A stretch of DNA of 12,031 nt from Thiomargarita sp. (lineage in GTDB: Bacteria > Pseudomonadota > Gammaproteobacteria > Beggiatoales > Beggiatoaceae): NCBI GenBank assembly GCA_020721025.1, contig DYNO01000097.1:1-12031 (forward strand), in the 5' to 3' direction. Of this stretch, positions 1 to 7,121 are shown piece after piece. The translations under genes were made by a program, and so were the position numbers. The first letter of the stretch is position 1. Each line of letters opens with the position of its first letter. The notes under the pieces are model-generated. The model saw only the letters and a list, made by a program, of their open reading frames with translations. It made no database searches and was not told the DNA's origin.

Positions 1-249
1 ATCGTTGTTAGATAGTTAGAGTCGCGACCAGAATCAGCGAGACTTTAAACGCACGTAAGAGTCACTTAAGACTTGAGTTATCAAGCAGTGATGTTGACGA
101 CGTGAATAACGTTTGGTTTTTTACAAACGCTTAACGACATTTTTAACCGCTGTTCCTATGAAAATAGAAACAATTTAATATGCATGGCTTAAAGATGTCA
201 AATCGGTTCTATAACGATTTTTCAAATAACTAAACATGGAGTGAACCGC
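1..249 (+). promoter_or_regulatory. Non-coding leader of the atp operon
   Basis: No credible gene is seen here; all three forward frames hit a stop within the first 20 bases, so any upstream gene (atpI would be expected) ends before the window. Weak promoter-like elements are present: TTGACG at 94-99 has no good partner, and TATAAC at 210-215 is a fair -10 box with only a poor -35 (CTTAAA at 188-193). A 6-bp inverted repeat, CGTTTG (110-115) and CAAACG (124-129), encloses a T-rich loop and could be a small regulatory hairpin. Assignment as the operon leader rests on position; the exact promoter is unresolved. Confidence 0.4.
238..244 (+). promoter_or_regulatory. Shine-Dalgarno that selects the atpB start
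   Basis: GGAGTGA lies 5 nt before the GTG at 250. It overlaps the alternative in-frame GTG at 241, which would have no SD of its own at a proper distance. It therefore favours the downstream start. Confidence 0.6.
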
Positions 250-1098
250 GTGTCAGCAGAAAATGTTGTTTCTCATGGTGGCGGAACAGGGGCTGCCACT
301 GATAACCCTGTGCAATATATCCAACATCACTTGCAAAATCTCAGCGTAGGTGAAGGCTTTTGGACAATTAATATTGATACTTTGTTCTTTGCTGTGCTCC
401 TCGCGTTGCTGTTAATGTTTGTGACAAAACGAGTTGGAGATAACATCCGTGATGATAATGCCCCGACTGGATTACAAAATTTATTAGAAATTGTGTTAGA
501 ATTTGTCGAGCAGCAAGTCAAAGATACCTTTGCTGGGTATAATCCCCTGATTGGTCCATTGGCTCTGACCTTGTTTATGTGGATTTTCCTAATGAATGCG
601 ATGGACTTGTTCCAAGTGGATTTACTGCCACTGATGGCAAGTTGGGTCGGAATCCATTATCTCAAAGTGGTGCCCACCACCGACTTATCCGCGACCTTTG
701 GGCTATCCTTCAGCGTGTTCGCCCTGATTGTGTATTATAATATCAAGATCAAGGGACCCATCGGTTATGTCAAGATGTTCTTATTTCATCCGTTTGAATC
801 CCACGGTATCATCCCCAAGTTGTTGTTAATGCCGGTAAATATCATCATGACTGCCATCGAAGAAATCGCCAAACCGGTCAGTATGGGCTTGCGGTTATTC
901 GGTAACATGTTCGCAGGCGAATTGATTTTCTTATTGATCGCACTCTTGCCTTGGTGGATTCAATGGACATTAGGGGGCCCTTGGGCGATTTTCCACATTT
1001 TGGTTATCTCGTTACAAGCCTTCATTTTCATGTTGTTGACGATTGTGTATCTCAGTATTGCACATCAAACCCATGAAGCGCATGAAGAACATCATTAA
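250..1098 (+). CDS. atpB: F1Fo ATP synthase subunit a
   Basis: Membrane subunit a of the Fo motor, which provides the proton half-channels next to the c-ring. The 282-aa product has several hydrophobic helices. The hallmark fourth-helix segment GLRLFGNMFAGELIF carries the essential arginine at about residue 215 (E. coli R210) and a glutamate at about 224. The C-terminal helix has SLQAFIFMLLTIVYLS with Gln256 (E. coli Q252). The tail is His/Glu rich (HEAHEEHH). The GTG at 250 is chosen over the in-frame GTG at 241 because GGAGTGA at 238-244 is well spaced for it. First gene of the atp cluster in this window; atpE follows after 82 bp. Confidence 0.97.
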   Translation: MSAENVVSHGGGTGAATDNPVQYIQHHLQNLSVGEGFWTINIDTLFFAVLLALLLMFVTKRVGDNIRDDNAPTGLQNLLEIVLEFVEQQVKDTFAGYNPLIGPLALTLFMWIFLMNAMDLFQVDLLPLMASWVGIHYLKVVPTTDLSATFGLSFSVFALIVYYNIKIKGPIGYVKMFLFHPFESHGIIPKLLLMPVNIIMTAIEEIAKPVSMGLRLFGNMFAGELIFLLIALLPWWIQWTLGGPWAIFHILVISLQAFIFMLLTIVYLSIAHQTHEAHEEHH

Positions 1099-1180
1099 GC
1101 GTTGTTGTCAGTACGAATTTGCTGTACCCTAACTTTTTTACTTTAACTTTAATCTTAAATTGACATAAGGAGAGCTTTAC

Positions 1181-1465
1181 ATGACCCCAGAACTTGTTGC
1201 TACTATCTACGCTCAAACTGCTTTAGCCGTTGGTATCATCTTGGCGGCGGCGGGTTTTGCTTCTGCATTGGGTTGGGCAATGATTTGTTCCAAATATTTA
1301 GAAGGCATCGCCAGACAACCTGAAATGAAAGCTCAATTAATGGGTCAAATGTTATTCACCGGCGGTTTGATGGAAGCGTTTCCTATGATTGTTTTAGGTT
1401 TCTCAATGTTCTTCATTTTCGCCAACCCATTCATCGGGGCTGCCAAGGCGGCGTTAGGACACTAG
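1181..1465 (+). CDS. atpE: F1Fo ATP synthase subunit c (proteolipid)
   Basis: Two-helix proteolipid that forms the rotating c-ring and carries protons. The 94-aa product has helix 1 (about 12-36), the polar loop ARQPE (44-48) that contacts gamma/epsilon, and helix 2 (about 56-84). The ion-carrying residue is Glu65, in GLMEAFPMI, where E. coli has Asp61. The residues after it are Ala-Phe, not the Ser/Thr seen in Na+-binding rings, so proton coupling is inferred. Helix 1 is alanine-rich: aligned on the conserved Lys before the loop, the E. coli GxAxGxG positions read A27-x-A29-x-G31-x-A33, with Trp32 nearby. A strong SD, AAGGAGAG (1167-1174), precedes the ATG, which fits the need for many c copies. 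Confidence 0.97.
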   Translation: MTPELVATIYAQTALAVGIILAAAGFASALGWAMICSKYLEGIARQPEMKAQLMGQMLFTGGLMEAFPMIVLGFSMFFIFANPFIGAAKAALGH

Positions 1466-1496
1466 GCGGTCTTGTTTTAACCTAACCTAAACCCAT

Positions 1497-1500
1497 GGGG
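1497..1500 (+). promoter_or_regulatory. Shine-Dalgarno that selects the atpF start
   Basis: GGGG lies 8 nt before the GTG at 1509 and overlaps the alternative in-frame GTG at 1500. It supports the shorter protein that begins MNVTATLLGQ, the usual subunit b N-terminus. Confidence 0.5.
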
Positions 1501-1508
1501 TGTCGAAC

Positions 1509-1979
1509 GTGAATGTAACAGCTACACTTTTAGGACAAACGCTCACCCTCGCGGTGTTAGTGTGGTTCATCAATCAGTTCATGTGGGGACCCGTCACCAA
1601 GGCAATGCAAGCTCGTACCCAGCGTATTGCAGATGGTTTGTCGGCAGCCGAACGTGGTAAACATGAATTAGAACTGTCACAACAACGCGCGGCGAAAGAG
1701 ATTCGTGATGCTAAACAGAATGCTGCGGAAATCATTGCCAACGCCAATAAGCAATCGACCGAAATCATTGAAGCCAGTAAGGAAGAAGGTCGGGCAGAAG
1801 GGAAACGGCAATTAGATGCAGCGAAAGCAGAAATCGATCAAGAAAAAAGTCGTGCAAAAGAGCAGTTGCGTGAAGAAGTGATGGCATTGGCTATCGCAGT
1901 CGCTGAGAAAGTGTTGGTGCGCGAAATCAATCCGGATGTTCATGCAGAGTTTGTACAAGACATGCTCAAAAAAATCTAA
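1509..1979 (+). CDS. atpF: F1Fo ATP synthase subunit b
   Basis: Peripheral-stalk subunit b, which dimerises and ties the membrane subunit a to delta and alpha on F1. From the GTG at 1509 the product is 156 aa, the same length as E. coli AtpF, and begins MNVTATLLGQ like the family. A single membrane segment spans about residues 5-26 and is followed by the conserved IADGLSAAERG stretch. A long charged Ala/Gln/Glu/Lys coiled coil fills the rest, and the C-terminus (EKVLVREINPDVH) is the delta-binding end. A longer form starting at the GTG at 1500 would add three residues. atpH follows after 55 bp that hold a hairpin. Confidence 0.96.
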   Translation: MNVTATLLGQTLTLAVLVWFINQFMWGPVTKAMQARTQRIADGLSAAERGKHELELSQQRAAKEIRDAKQNAAEIIANANKQSTEIIEASKEEGRAEGKRQLDAAKAEIDQEKSRAKEQLREEVMALAIAVAEKVLVREINPDVHAEFVQDMLKKI

Positions 1980-1987
1980 TCAACCAC

Positions 1988-2020
1988 AGACCCTTAGCGT
2001 TTTTTTGACCTTAAGGGTCT
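1988..2020 (+). promoter_or_regulatory. Hairpin in the atpF-atpH spacer
   Basis: A perfect 9-bp inverted repeat, AGACCCTTA (1988-1996) and TAAGGGTCT (2012-2020), has a 15-nt T-rich loop. The stem ends immediately before the atpH SD AGGAAAGG (2021-2028) and no T tract follows, so it is more likely a translation- or mRNA-stability element than a terminator. Confidence 0.55.
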
Positions 2021-2034
2021 AGGAAAGGCGAGAC

Positions 2035-2574
2035 ATGGCAGAACTTTCTACCCTAGCCCGTCCGTATGCAGAAGCGGTAATGCAATTAGCCAGTGCTGAT
2101 GGAAGTTTTGACGCGTGGTCAGAAACATTGAGTTTTTTAGCCACGATTGTACAAGATTCTGAAATTACAGCAGTAATTGCCAATCCGCGTGTGAGCAAAG
2201 AAACCTTATCCCGTATATTACTCGATGTTTGTGAGGAAGGGCAACTTGGACAGACGGGCATCAACCTTGTGAAAATGTTATTGAAAAATGGCAGATTACA
2301 GGCTGTCCCTCACATTGCAACGCAATACGAAAAATTAAAAGCGCAACAACAAGGTTTTATCAACGTGGAATTGATTTCTGCGTATGAAACCAGTGTTGAA
2401 CAACAGCAAGCGTTAGAAGCGGCACTGCGAAATCGTTTTGGCAAAAATGTGACCATGAACTTGTTTATTAATCCAGCGTTATTAGGCGGTTGGATTGTAC
2501 GCGCAGGCGATCAGGTGATTGACATGTCAATACGAGGGCGGTTGCAGCAATTCACATTTGCAATGGGTCGTTAA
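2035..2574 (+). CDS. atpH: F1Fo ATP synthase subunit delta
   Basis: Delta (OSCP-like) subunit that caps the F1 head and binds the C-termini of the b dimer. The 179-aa product matches the usual length (E. coli 177). The N-terminal helical domain opens with LARPYAEAVMQLA. The middle holds NLVKMLLKNGRL, like E. coli NLIRVMAENGRL. The C-terminal signature GGWIVRAGDQVIDMSIRGRL is diagnostic of the family. The ATG at 2035 has the SD AGGAAAGG (2021-2028) just upstream, directly after a hairpin. An 80-bp spacer separates it from atpA. Confidence 0.96.
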   Translation: MAELSTLARPYAEAVMQLASADGSFDAWSETLSFLATIVQDSEITAVIANPRVSKETLSRILLDVCEEGQLGQTGINLVKMLLKNGRLQAVPHIATQYEKLKAQQQGFINVELISAYETSVEQQQALEAALRNRFGKNVTMNLFINPALLGGWIVRAGDQVIDMSIRGRLQQFTFAMGR

Positions 2575-2654
2575 GTGAATTTTCACATCTTGAGCGCGTA
2601 ACGTGAGCTGCTGGCTGCGTTGTCCGCAATATAAAACTGAGGAAAACAGAATAC

Positions 2655-4199
2655 ATGCAACTTAATCCTTCTGAAATCAGTGAACTCATTAAAAAGAAGA
2701 TACAAGGCTATGATTTAGCGACGGAAGTTCGCAGTGAAGGAACTATCGTCAGCGTCACCGATGGTATTGTACGTGTTCATGGTTTAGCTGATGCGATGTA
2801 TGGGGAAATGTTAGAATTCCCCGGTGGTGTTTTTGGTATGGCATTGAACTTAGAGCGTGATTCAGTCGGCGCGGTGGTTTTAGGCGCGTATGAACACCTC
2901 AAAGAAGGCGATACGATCAAATGTACCGGGCGGGTGTTGGAAGTCCCTGTCGGTGAAGAATTATTGGGTCGGGTCGTCAATGCCTTAGCGCAACCGATTG
3001 ATGGTAAAGGCGCAATTCCTTATCAAAATACTTTACCGATTGAACGGGTGGCACCGGGCGTAATTACCCGTCAATCCGTCAGCCAACCAGTGCAAACCGG
3101 ACTAAAATCCATTGACTCCATGGTGCCGATTGGGCGTGGACAACGGGAATTAATCATCGGTGACCGCCAAACGGGTAAAACGGCTGTCGCAATTGACGCA
3201 ATTATTAACCAAAAAGGCACGGGCATCAAGTGTATTTACGTCGCGATTGGTCAAAAAGCCTCTTCGGTTGCCAACGTGGTGCGTAAATTAGAAGAACATG
3301 GCGCGATGGAACATACCATTATCGTGTCAGCTTCGGCATCTGATCCAGCGGCAATGCAATTTATCGCGCCGTATGCTGGTTGTGCGATGGGTGAATATTT
3401 CCGTGATAAAGGTGAAGATGCGCTGATTATTTATGATGACTTGACCAAGCAAGCATGGGCATATCGTCAAATCTCCTTGTTACTGCGTCGTCCACCAGGT
3501 CGTGAAGCCTATCCGGGTGACGTGTTCTACTTGCACTCTCGGTTATTGGAACGTGCGGCGCGGGTGAATCCAACCTACGTGGAAAAGATGACCAATGGTG
3601 CGGTGAAGGGCAAAACCGGTTCATTAACCGCATTGCCAGTCATTGAAACGCAAGCGGGTGACGTGTCAGCCTTCGTGCCAACCAACGTGATTTCAATCAC
3701 TGACGGACAAATTTACTTAGAAACCAACTTGTTTAACGCAGGGATTCGTCCCGCGATTAACCCAGGGTTATCTGTGTCTCGTGTCGGTGGTGCTGCCCAA
3801 ACGAAGATTATCAAAAAGTTAGGCGGTGGTGTCCGGTTAGACTTAGCCCAATATCGTGAATTGGCAGCGTTTGCCCAGTTCGCTTCTGATTTGGATGAGT
3901 CCACCCGGAAACAAATCGAACGGGGTCAACGGGTGACTGAATTAATGAAGCAAAAGCAATATTCTCCGCTGAGTGTGGCAGATATGGCGGTTTCATTATA
4001 TGCGGTTAATCAAGGCTTTATGGATGATGTGCCCGTGAAGAAAATCGGTGACTTTGAACACGCACTGCAAACTTACATGCGTAATAATCAAGCCGCTTTG
4101 TTAGACGAAATTAACAAGACCGGTGATTATACCGATGAAATGGCAGCGAAATTCAAAGCAGCATTGACGGATTTCAAAGCGAATCATCAAAACTGGTAA
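2655..4199 (+). CDS. atpA: F1Fo ATP synthase subunit alpha
   Basis: Regulatory alpha subunit of the F1 hexamer; it binds non-catalytic nucleotide and supplies an arginine to the catalytic sites on beta. The 514-aa product (E. coli 513) has an N-terminal beta-barrel (about 1-95), a nucleotide-binding domain with P-loop GDRQTGKT (169-176) and LIIYDD (257-262), the VSRVGGA arginine finger at R376, and a helical C-terminal domain. The SD is TGAGGA near 2638-2643. In the usual bacterial order atpG follows directly. Here a hairpin and two unrelated genes intervene, and atpG starts 1.95 kb downstream. The gene itself is intact. Confidence 0.98.
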   Translation: MQLNPSEISELIKKKIQGYDLATEVRSEGTIVSVTDGIVRVHGLADAMYGEMLEFPGGVFGMALNLERDSVGAVVLGAYEHLKEGDTIKCTGRVLEVPVGEELLGRVVNALAQPIDGKGAIPYQNTLPIERVAPGVITRQSVSQPVQTGLKSIDSMVPIGRGQRELIIGDRQTGKTAVAIDAIINQKGTGIKCIYVAIGQKASSVANVVRKLEEHGAMEHTIIVSASASDPAAMQFIAPYAGCAMGEYFRDKGEDALIIYDDLTKQAWAYRQISLLLRRPPGREAYPGDVFYLHSRLLERAARVNPTYVEKMTNGAVKGKTGSLTALPVIETQAGDVSAFVPTNVISITDGQIYLETNLFNAGIRPAINPGLSVSRVGGAAQTKIIKKLGGGVRLDLAQYRELAAFAQFASDLDESTRKQIERGQRVTELMKQKQYSPLSVADMAVSLYAVNQGFMDDVPVKKIGDFEHALQTYMRNNQAALLDEINKTGDYTDEMAAKFKAALTDFKANHQNW

Positions 4200-4206
4200 A
4201 TTGTAT

Positions 4207-4239
4207 GGGGTGGAATGGAAAATTTCTCTAATCCACCCT
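4207..4239 (+). terminator. Hairpin after atpA, possible attenuator or weak terminator
   Basis: GGGTGGA (4208-4214) pairs perfectly with TCCACCC (4232-4238), extended by a G-T pair (4207/4239). The loop is 17 nt and the stem is followed by only three Ts. The short T run suggests partial termination at most, which would lower readthrough into the inserted genes and the downstream atpG and atpD. An RNA-processing role is equally possible. Confidence 0.4.
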
Positions 4240-4269
4240 TTCTCAAACATTTTCTGAGCGATTCATCAC

Positions 4270-5508
4270 ATGAGATTCTCACTCACGAATATCGGAAAGA
4301 TTGCACAAGCTGACATTGAAATCAATGGGCTGACTGTGCTCGGCGGTTACAATGATATTGGTAAGTCAACAATTGGTAAGACACTTTTTTCAGTCATTAA
4401 AACTATTAGTGATATTGAACAGGAAACTTTAGAAGCTATCACAGAACAAATTGAGCAAGAACTTATTGAGTTTTCAGTGGAAATTAGAAAAATAACGGGA
4501 GAACGTTTTAGCATCCCGCTTAAAAATCAAGAAAATATTGAAAAATATATTTCCGTTCTTTTATTGAAAATACGAGAAGAATTACACGCCTTATCATTTT
4601 CTACTACAGAAGCAACAAAAATTGATAATTTATTGAATTCTTTAGAAGAGCGTATTAAAAAAATATGTCATCCTGAGAAAAACGAATCGTATAAAAAAGT
4701 ATTTGATAGTATTAATTACTCATTGTTTCGTGGTGATATACAAAATAATCATGCTGTTACGACGGAATCAAGCATCGTTTCAACAGATGAGGCTTGTGAG
4801 CTAGAAATTTCATTAGAACGTGGGCGAACTATATCGTTTTTGATCAAAGGTGACTTTCTTTTTCAAAATGTCACATTGGTAGATTCTCCGCTGGTCGTGG
4901 GATGGGTTTCAGCAGTCGGCGTTTCCCGCACGCATATAAAAGAAACATTTGGGCATTATGTTTTTGATTTATTGAATAAAATAAGATTTTCTACCGAAGA
5001 AAGCTATGATTTGATACCAGATTCACAACGAAAATTGGTGGAGAAAATTCGTAGAATTATTGGTGGTCTGATGTTTTATGATCGAGCCCAAAGAAATTTT
5101 GTTTTTAAACAAGAAAATATGGTCGTTCAACCGATAAATCTTGCTTCTGGAATTAAAATATTTGGGATTATTCAGATGTTATTAGCCGGGGAAATGATAA
5201 TACCAAATACGGTTTTAATGATTGACGAACCAGAAGCTCATTTACATCCGGAATGGCAGTTGAAATATGCGGAAGTGCTCACGCAACTCGTTGATATGGG
5301 TGTTTATGTCTTGGTAAGCACGCATAGTCCGTACATGATTGAGGCGTTGAAACATTATTCTGACAAATTGCAACAAGAAAAGATTACGAATTTTTATTTG
5401 GGGAGTGCAGGCGAACACGGGACTATTTTTAGCGATGTGACGCAAAACTTAGATGCACTTTTTGAACTGCTGGCAAAGCCGATGCAAAGATTAGCATTTG
5501 AGAGTTAA
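4270..5508 (+). CDS. SMC/RecF-like AAA ATPase, putative defence protein
   Basis: A 412-aa single-polypeptide ABC/SMC-type ATPase of the broad AAA15/AAA21 group. The Walker A is GYNDIGKS (26-33), inside the longer block NDIGKSTIGKTLF. A helical, charged middle region covers about 45-290, with coiled-coil propensity near 45-135. The signature-like LASGIK is at 291-296, Walker B VLMIDE with catalytic-type E320 at 315-320, EAHLHPEWQ at 322-330, and the switch histidine is in STHSP (H352). No TOPRIM domain is visible at the C-terminus, so it is not an OLD-type fused nuclease; the nuclease may be the next gene, 3 bp away. The ATG has only a weak SD (GAG at 4256-4258). The ATPase assignment is firm. 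A defence role is inferred from architecture and partner. PtuA (Septu) and AriA (PARIS) are distant analogues, not matches I can show. Confidence 0.85.
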   Translation: MRFSLTNIGKIAQADIEINGLTVLGGYNDIGKSTIGKTLFSVIKTISDIEQETLEAITEQIEQELIEFSVEIRKITGERFSIPLKNQENIEKYISVLLLKIREELHALSFSTTEATKIDNLLNSLEERIKKICHPEKNESYKKVFDSINYSLFRGDIQNNHAVTTESSIVSTDEACELEISLERGRTISFLIKGDFLFQNVTLVDSPLVVGWVSAVGVSRTHIKETFGHYVFDLLNKIRFSTEESYDLIPDSQRKLVEKIRRIIGGLMFYDRAQRNFVFKQENMVVQPINLASGIKIFGIIQMLLAGEMIIPNTVLMIDEPEAHLHPEWQLKYAEVLTQLVDMGVYVLVSTHSPYMIEALKHYSDKLQQEKITNFYLGSAGEHGTIFSDVTQNLDALFELLAKPMQRLAFES

Positions 5509-5511
5509 TGT

Positions 5512-6105
5512 ATGGAATGTAACGAATTTCTCAAATCGCTTAATACGCTACTTGAACAATGGGTTAAACCAGTACCACTGGGCAAACTTTCCAAAACCTG
5601 TTGTCCACAATGCGTAACGCCTGTATTTGACTTGGATATTGTCAAGGATGCGTTTTGTAAAAAAATAGGTATGTCACCATTGAATTCTGTAGATGGCGTT
5701 TATCTGGATAAACAAAACAATACAGTTTATCTTTTAGAGATGAAGGATTTACAAAAATATATCAAACACCAAAATAAATCTGATTTAACTGAGCAACAAT
5801 TTATTGAGAAATTTTTTACGGATAAACAAGCCAGTCTAGCCAATAAGCTGATTGATAGTTACATTTTGATGCTATCAATTTCTAAAGATGCCGGTGATTT
5901 CTTCTGTTTAGTCAATAAAGAAAAAATAAAAATTATATATTTAATTATTATAAATCTCGGTTCTCGGGATTATGAGAAATATAGAATTGGAAGTTTAGCA
6001 ATGAGTTATAGTAAGTTTAGGTTTTTAGATCATACGTCTGTCGTTCTTGCCAGTCAACTTGATAATAATCTGAGTAATCTCCGGCGAGATGAACTAAGCT
6101 CATAG
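5512..6105 (+). CDS. Putative PD-(D/E)XK nuclease partner of the AAA ATPase
   Basis: A 197-aa protein that I cannot assign to a named family. The sequence shows a possible restriction-endonuclease-like core: SVDGVYLDKQNNTVYLLEMK places Asp61 about 15 residues before Glu76-Met-Lys78, the D...ExK spacing of PD-(D/E)XK enzymes, with beta-strand-like residues between. A helix follows (KQASLANKLIDSYILML, 105-121), then a hydrophobic strand (IKIIYLIIINLG, 139-150). A cysteine cluster (C30, C31, C34) with another Cys at 49 could bind metal. There is no HNH motif, so it does not look like PtuB of Septu. It starts 3 bp after the ATPase stop, with GAGAG (5500-5504) as SD, so the two are very likely co-translated partners. 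The region is strongly A/T rich. The nuclease call is inference from the motif. Confidence 0.6.
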   Translation: MECNEFLKSLNTLLEQWVKPVPLGKLSKTCCPQCVTPVFDLDIVKDAFCKKIGMSPLNSVDGVYLDKQNNTVYLLEMKDLQKYIKHQNKSDLTEQQFIEKFFTDKQASLANKLIDSYILMLSISKDAGDFFCLVNKEKIKIIYLIIINLGSRDYEKYRIGSLAMSYSKFRFLDHTSVVLASQLDNNLSNLRRDELSS

Positions 6106-6144
6106 AATCATAAAGAATTTCTAACTTTAACCTTGGAATAAGCT

Positions 6145-7005
6145 ATGGCAGTCGGAAAAGAGATACGCACCAAGATTTTAAGTATTAAGAGTACGCAGAA
6201 AATTACCCGCGCAATGGAAATGGTCGCTGCCAGTAAAATGCGCAAAGCTCAAGAAAGAATGCGGCGTTCCCGTCCCTATTCAGATAAAATCCATGCGGTG
6301 ATCGGACACTTAGCCCATGCACATCCTGAATATAAACATCCCTACATGTCTAACCGTGAAGTCAAGCGCGTTGGTGTCATTGTGGTGACTTCGGATCGCG
6401 GCTTGTGCGGCGGCTTAAATACCAATTTATTCAAGCTGACCTTGGGCACCTTGCGTCAATGGGAACAAAATAATGTTTCTATTGATCTGTGTTTAATCGG
6501 CAACAAAGCCATGCAATTTTTCAGACGCGTCGGCGGCAATGTTGTGGCACAAGCAAGTCATTTGGGTGACAATCCCAGTTTGGAAGATTTGATCGGTATC
6601 GTGAAGGTCATGTTGGATGAATATATGGAAGGCAAAATTGACCAAATCCATATCGTTTACAACAAGTTCGTCAACGCGATGACTCAATCCCCTCAAGTAC
6701 ATCAATTAGTTCCAATCGTGCCCAAAGATGATGACCGTTTGACTCACCATTGGGATTATATTTATGAACCCCAGGCGGAAGAAGTGTTGGAAGGATTGTT
6801 GATGCGTTATATCGAATCCTTGGTTTATCAATCGTTGGTGGAAAACGTCGCCAGTGAACAAGCTGCCCGGATGGTCGCCATGAAGAGTGCATCCGATAAT
6901 GCAGGGAGTTTAATCCATGAGTTGCAATTGGTGTATAACAAAGCGCGACAAGCCGCGATTACTCAGGAAATTTCTGAAATCGTGGGTGGGGCAGCCGCTG
7001 TTTAA
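6145..7005 (+). CDS. atpG: F1Fo ATP synthase subunit gamma
   Basis: Central rotor shaft of F1, which couples c-ring rotation to the catalytic sites. The 286-aa product (E. coli 287) has the conserved N-terminal helix MAVGKEIRTKILSIKSTQKI, the block AMEMVAASKMRKAQ, the Rossmann-like core with SDRGLCGGLN, and the C-terminal helix SEQAARMVAMKSASDN with the family ending GGAAAV. It is intact despite the two-gene insertion upstream. The spacer before it (6106-6144) contains only a modest SD (GGAA, 6135-6138). No strong promoter is evident there, so it probably depends on readthrough from the upstream genes. Confidence 0.97.
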   Translation: MAVGKEIRTKILSIKSTQKITRAMEMVAASKMRKAQERMRRSRPYSDKIHAVIGHLAHAHPEYKHPYMSNREVKRVGVIVVTSDRGLCGGLNTNLFKLTLGTLRQWEQNNVSIDLCLIGNKAMQFFRRVGGNVVAQASHLGDNPSLEDLIGIVKVMLDEYMEGKIDQIHIVYNKFVNAMTQSPQVHQLVPIVPKDDDRLTHHWDYIYEPQAEEVLEGLLMRYIESLVYQSLVENVASEQAARMVAMKSASDNAGSLIHELQLVYNKARQAAITQEISEIVGGAAAV

Positions 7006-7040
7006 CTAATTGTAATCATTTTATTTTTCCCAATTTTACT

Positions 7041-7083
7041 GAGCACTGCTTGAGGTTTGAGCCAATTTTCCAAGCAGTTGCTC
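7041..7083 (+). promoter_or_regulatory. Hairpin in the atpG-atpD spacer
   Basis: GAGCACTGCTTG (7041-7052) pairs with CAAGCAGTTGCTC (7071-7083) as a 12-bp stem with a single bulged T and an 18-nt loop. It lies 20 nt before the atpD SD. No T tract follows. A role in mRNA processing or translation control is likelier than termination, since atpD must be expressed. Confidence 0.5.
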
Positions 7084-7103
7084 CAGAATTCAGACAAGTA
7101 ATC

Positions 7104-7110
7104 AAGAGGA
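7104..7110 (+). promoter_or_regulatory. Shine-Dalgarno that selects the atpD start
   Basis: AAGAGGA lies 11 nt upstream of the ATG at 7122, the start that gives the family N-terminus MSSGKIVQIIG. The open frame extends back to a TTG at 7050, but that codon lies within the hairpin stem and would add 24 residues with no family similarity. Confidence 0.6.
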
Positions 7111-7121
7111 ATCCAAAACAC

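Larger units (their letters stand above)
4200..6144 (+). other. Two-gene insertion between atpA and atpG
   Basis: A 1.95-kb segment separates atpA from atpG, genes normally adjacent in bacterial atp operons. It holds an AAA ATPase gene and a putative nuclease gene on the operon strand and is visibly richer in A/T runs than the flanking atp genes (for example 5921-5960). No transposase, integrase or clear flanking repeat is seen. It is best described as an acquired gene pair, with the mechanism unknown. Confidence 0.75.

Noticed and set aside
4270..6105. Septu (PtuAB) or PARIS (AriAB) identity for the first cassette
   Set aside because: The second protein has no HNH motif as in PtuB and no visible TOPRIM as in AriB, so only general architectural likeness remains.
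4221..6122. Short shared words at the junctions (AATTTCT at 4221 and 6116; TTTCTCT at 4223 and 8510) as target-site duplications
   Set aside because: Seven-base A/T-rich matches are expected by chance in spacers like these, and they do not sit at matching positions relative to the cassettes.
7006..7040. Promoter before atpD (TTGTAA at 7010-7015 with TTTACT at 7035-7040)
   Set aside because: The spacing is 19 bp and the -10 match is weak, so it cannot be supported from sequence alone.
7050..7121. N-terminal extension of atpD from a TTG start
   Set aside because: It would begin inside a hairpin stem and add 24 residues unlike any subunit beta. The ATG at 7122 gives the exact family start and has AAGAGGA upstream.
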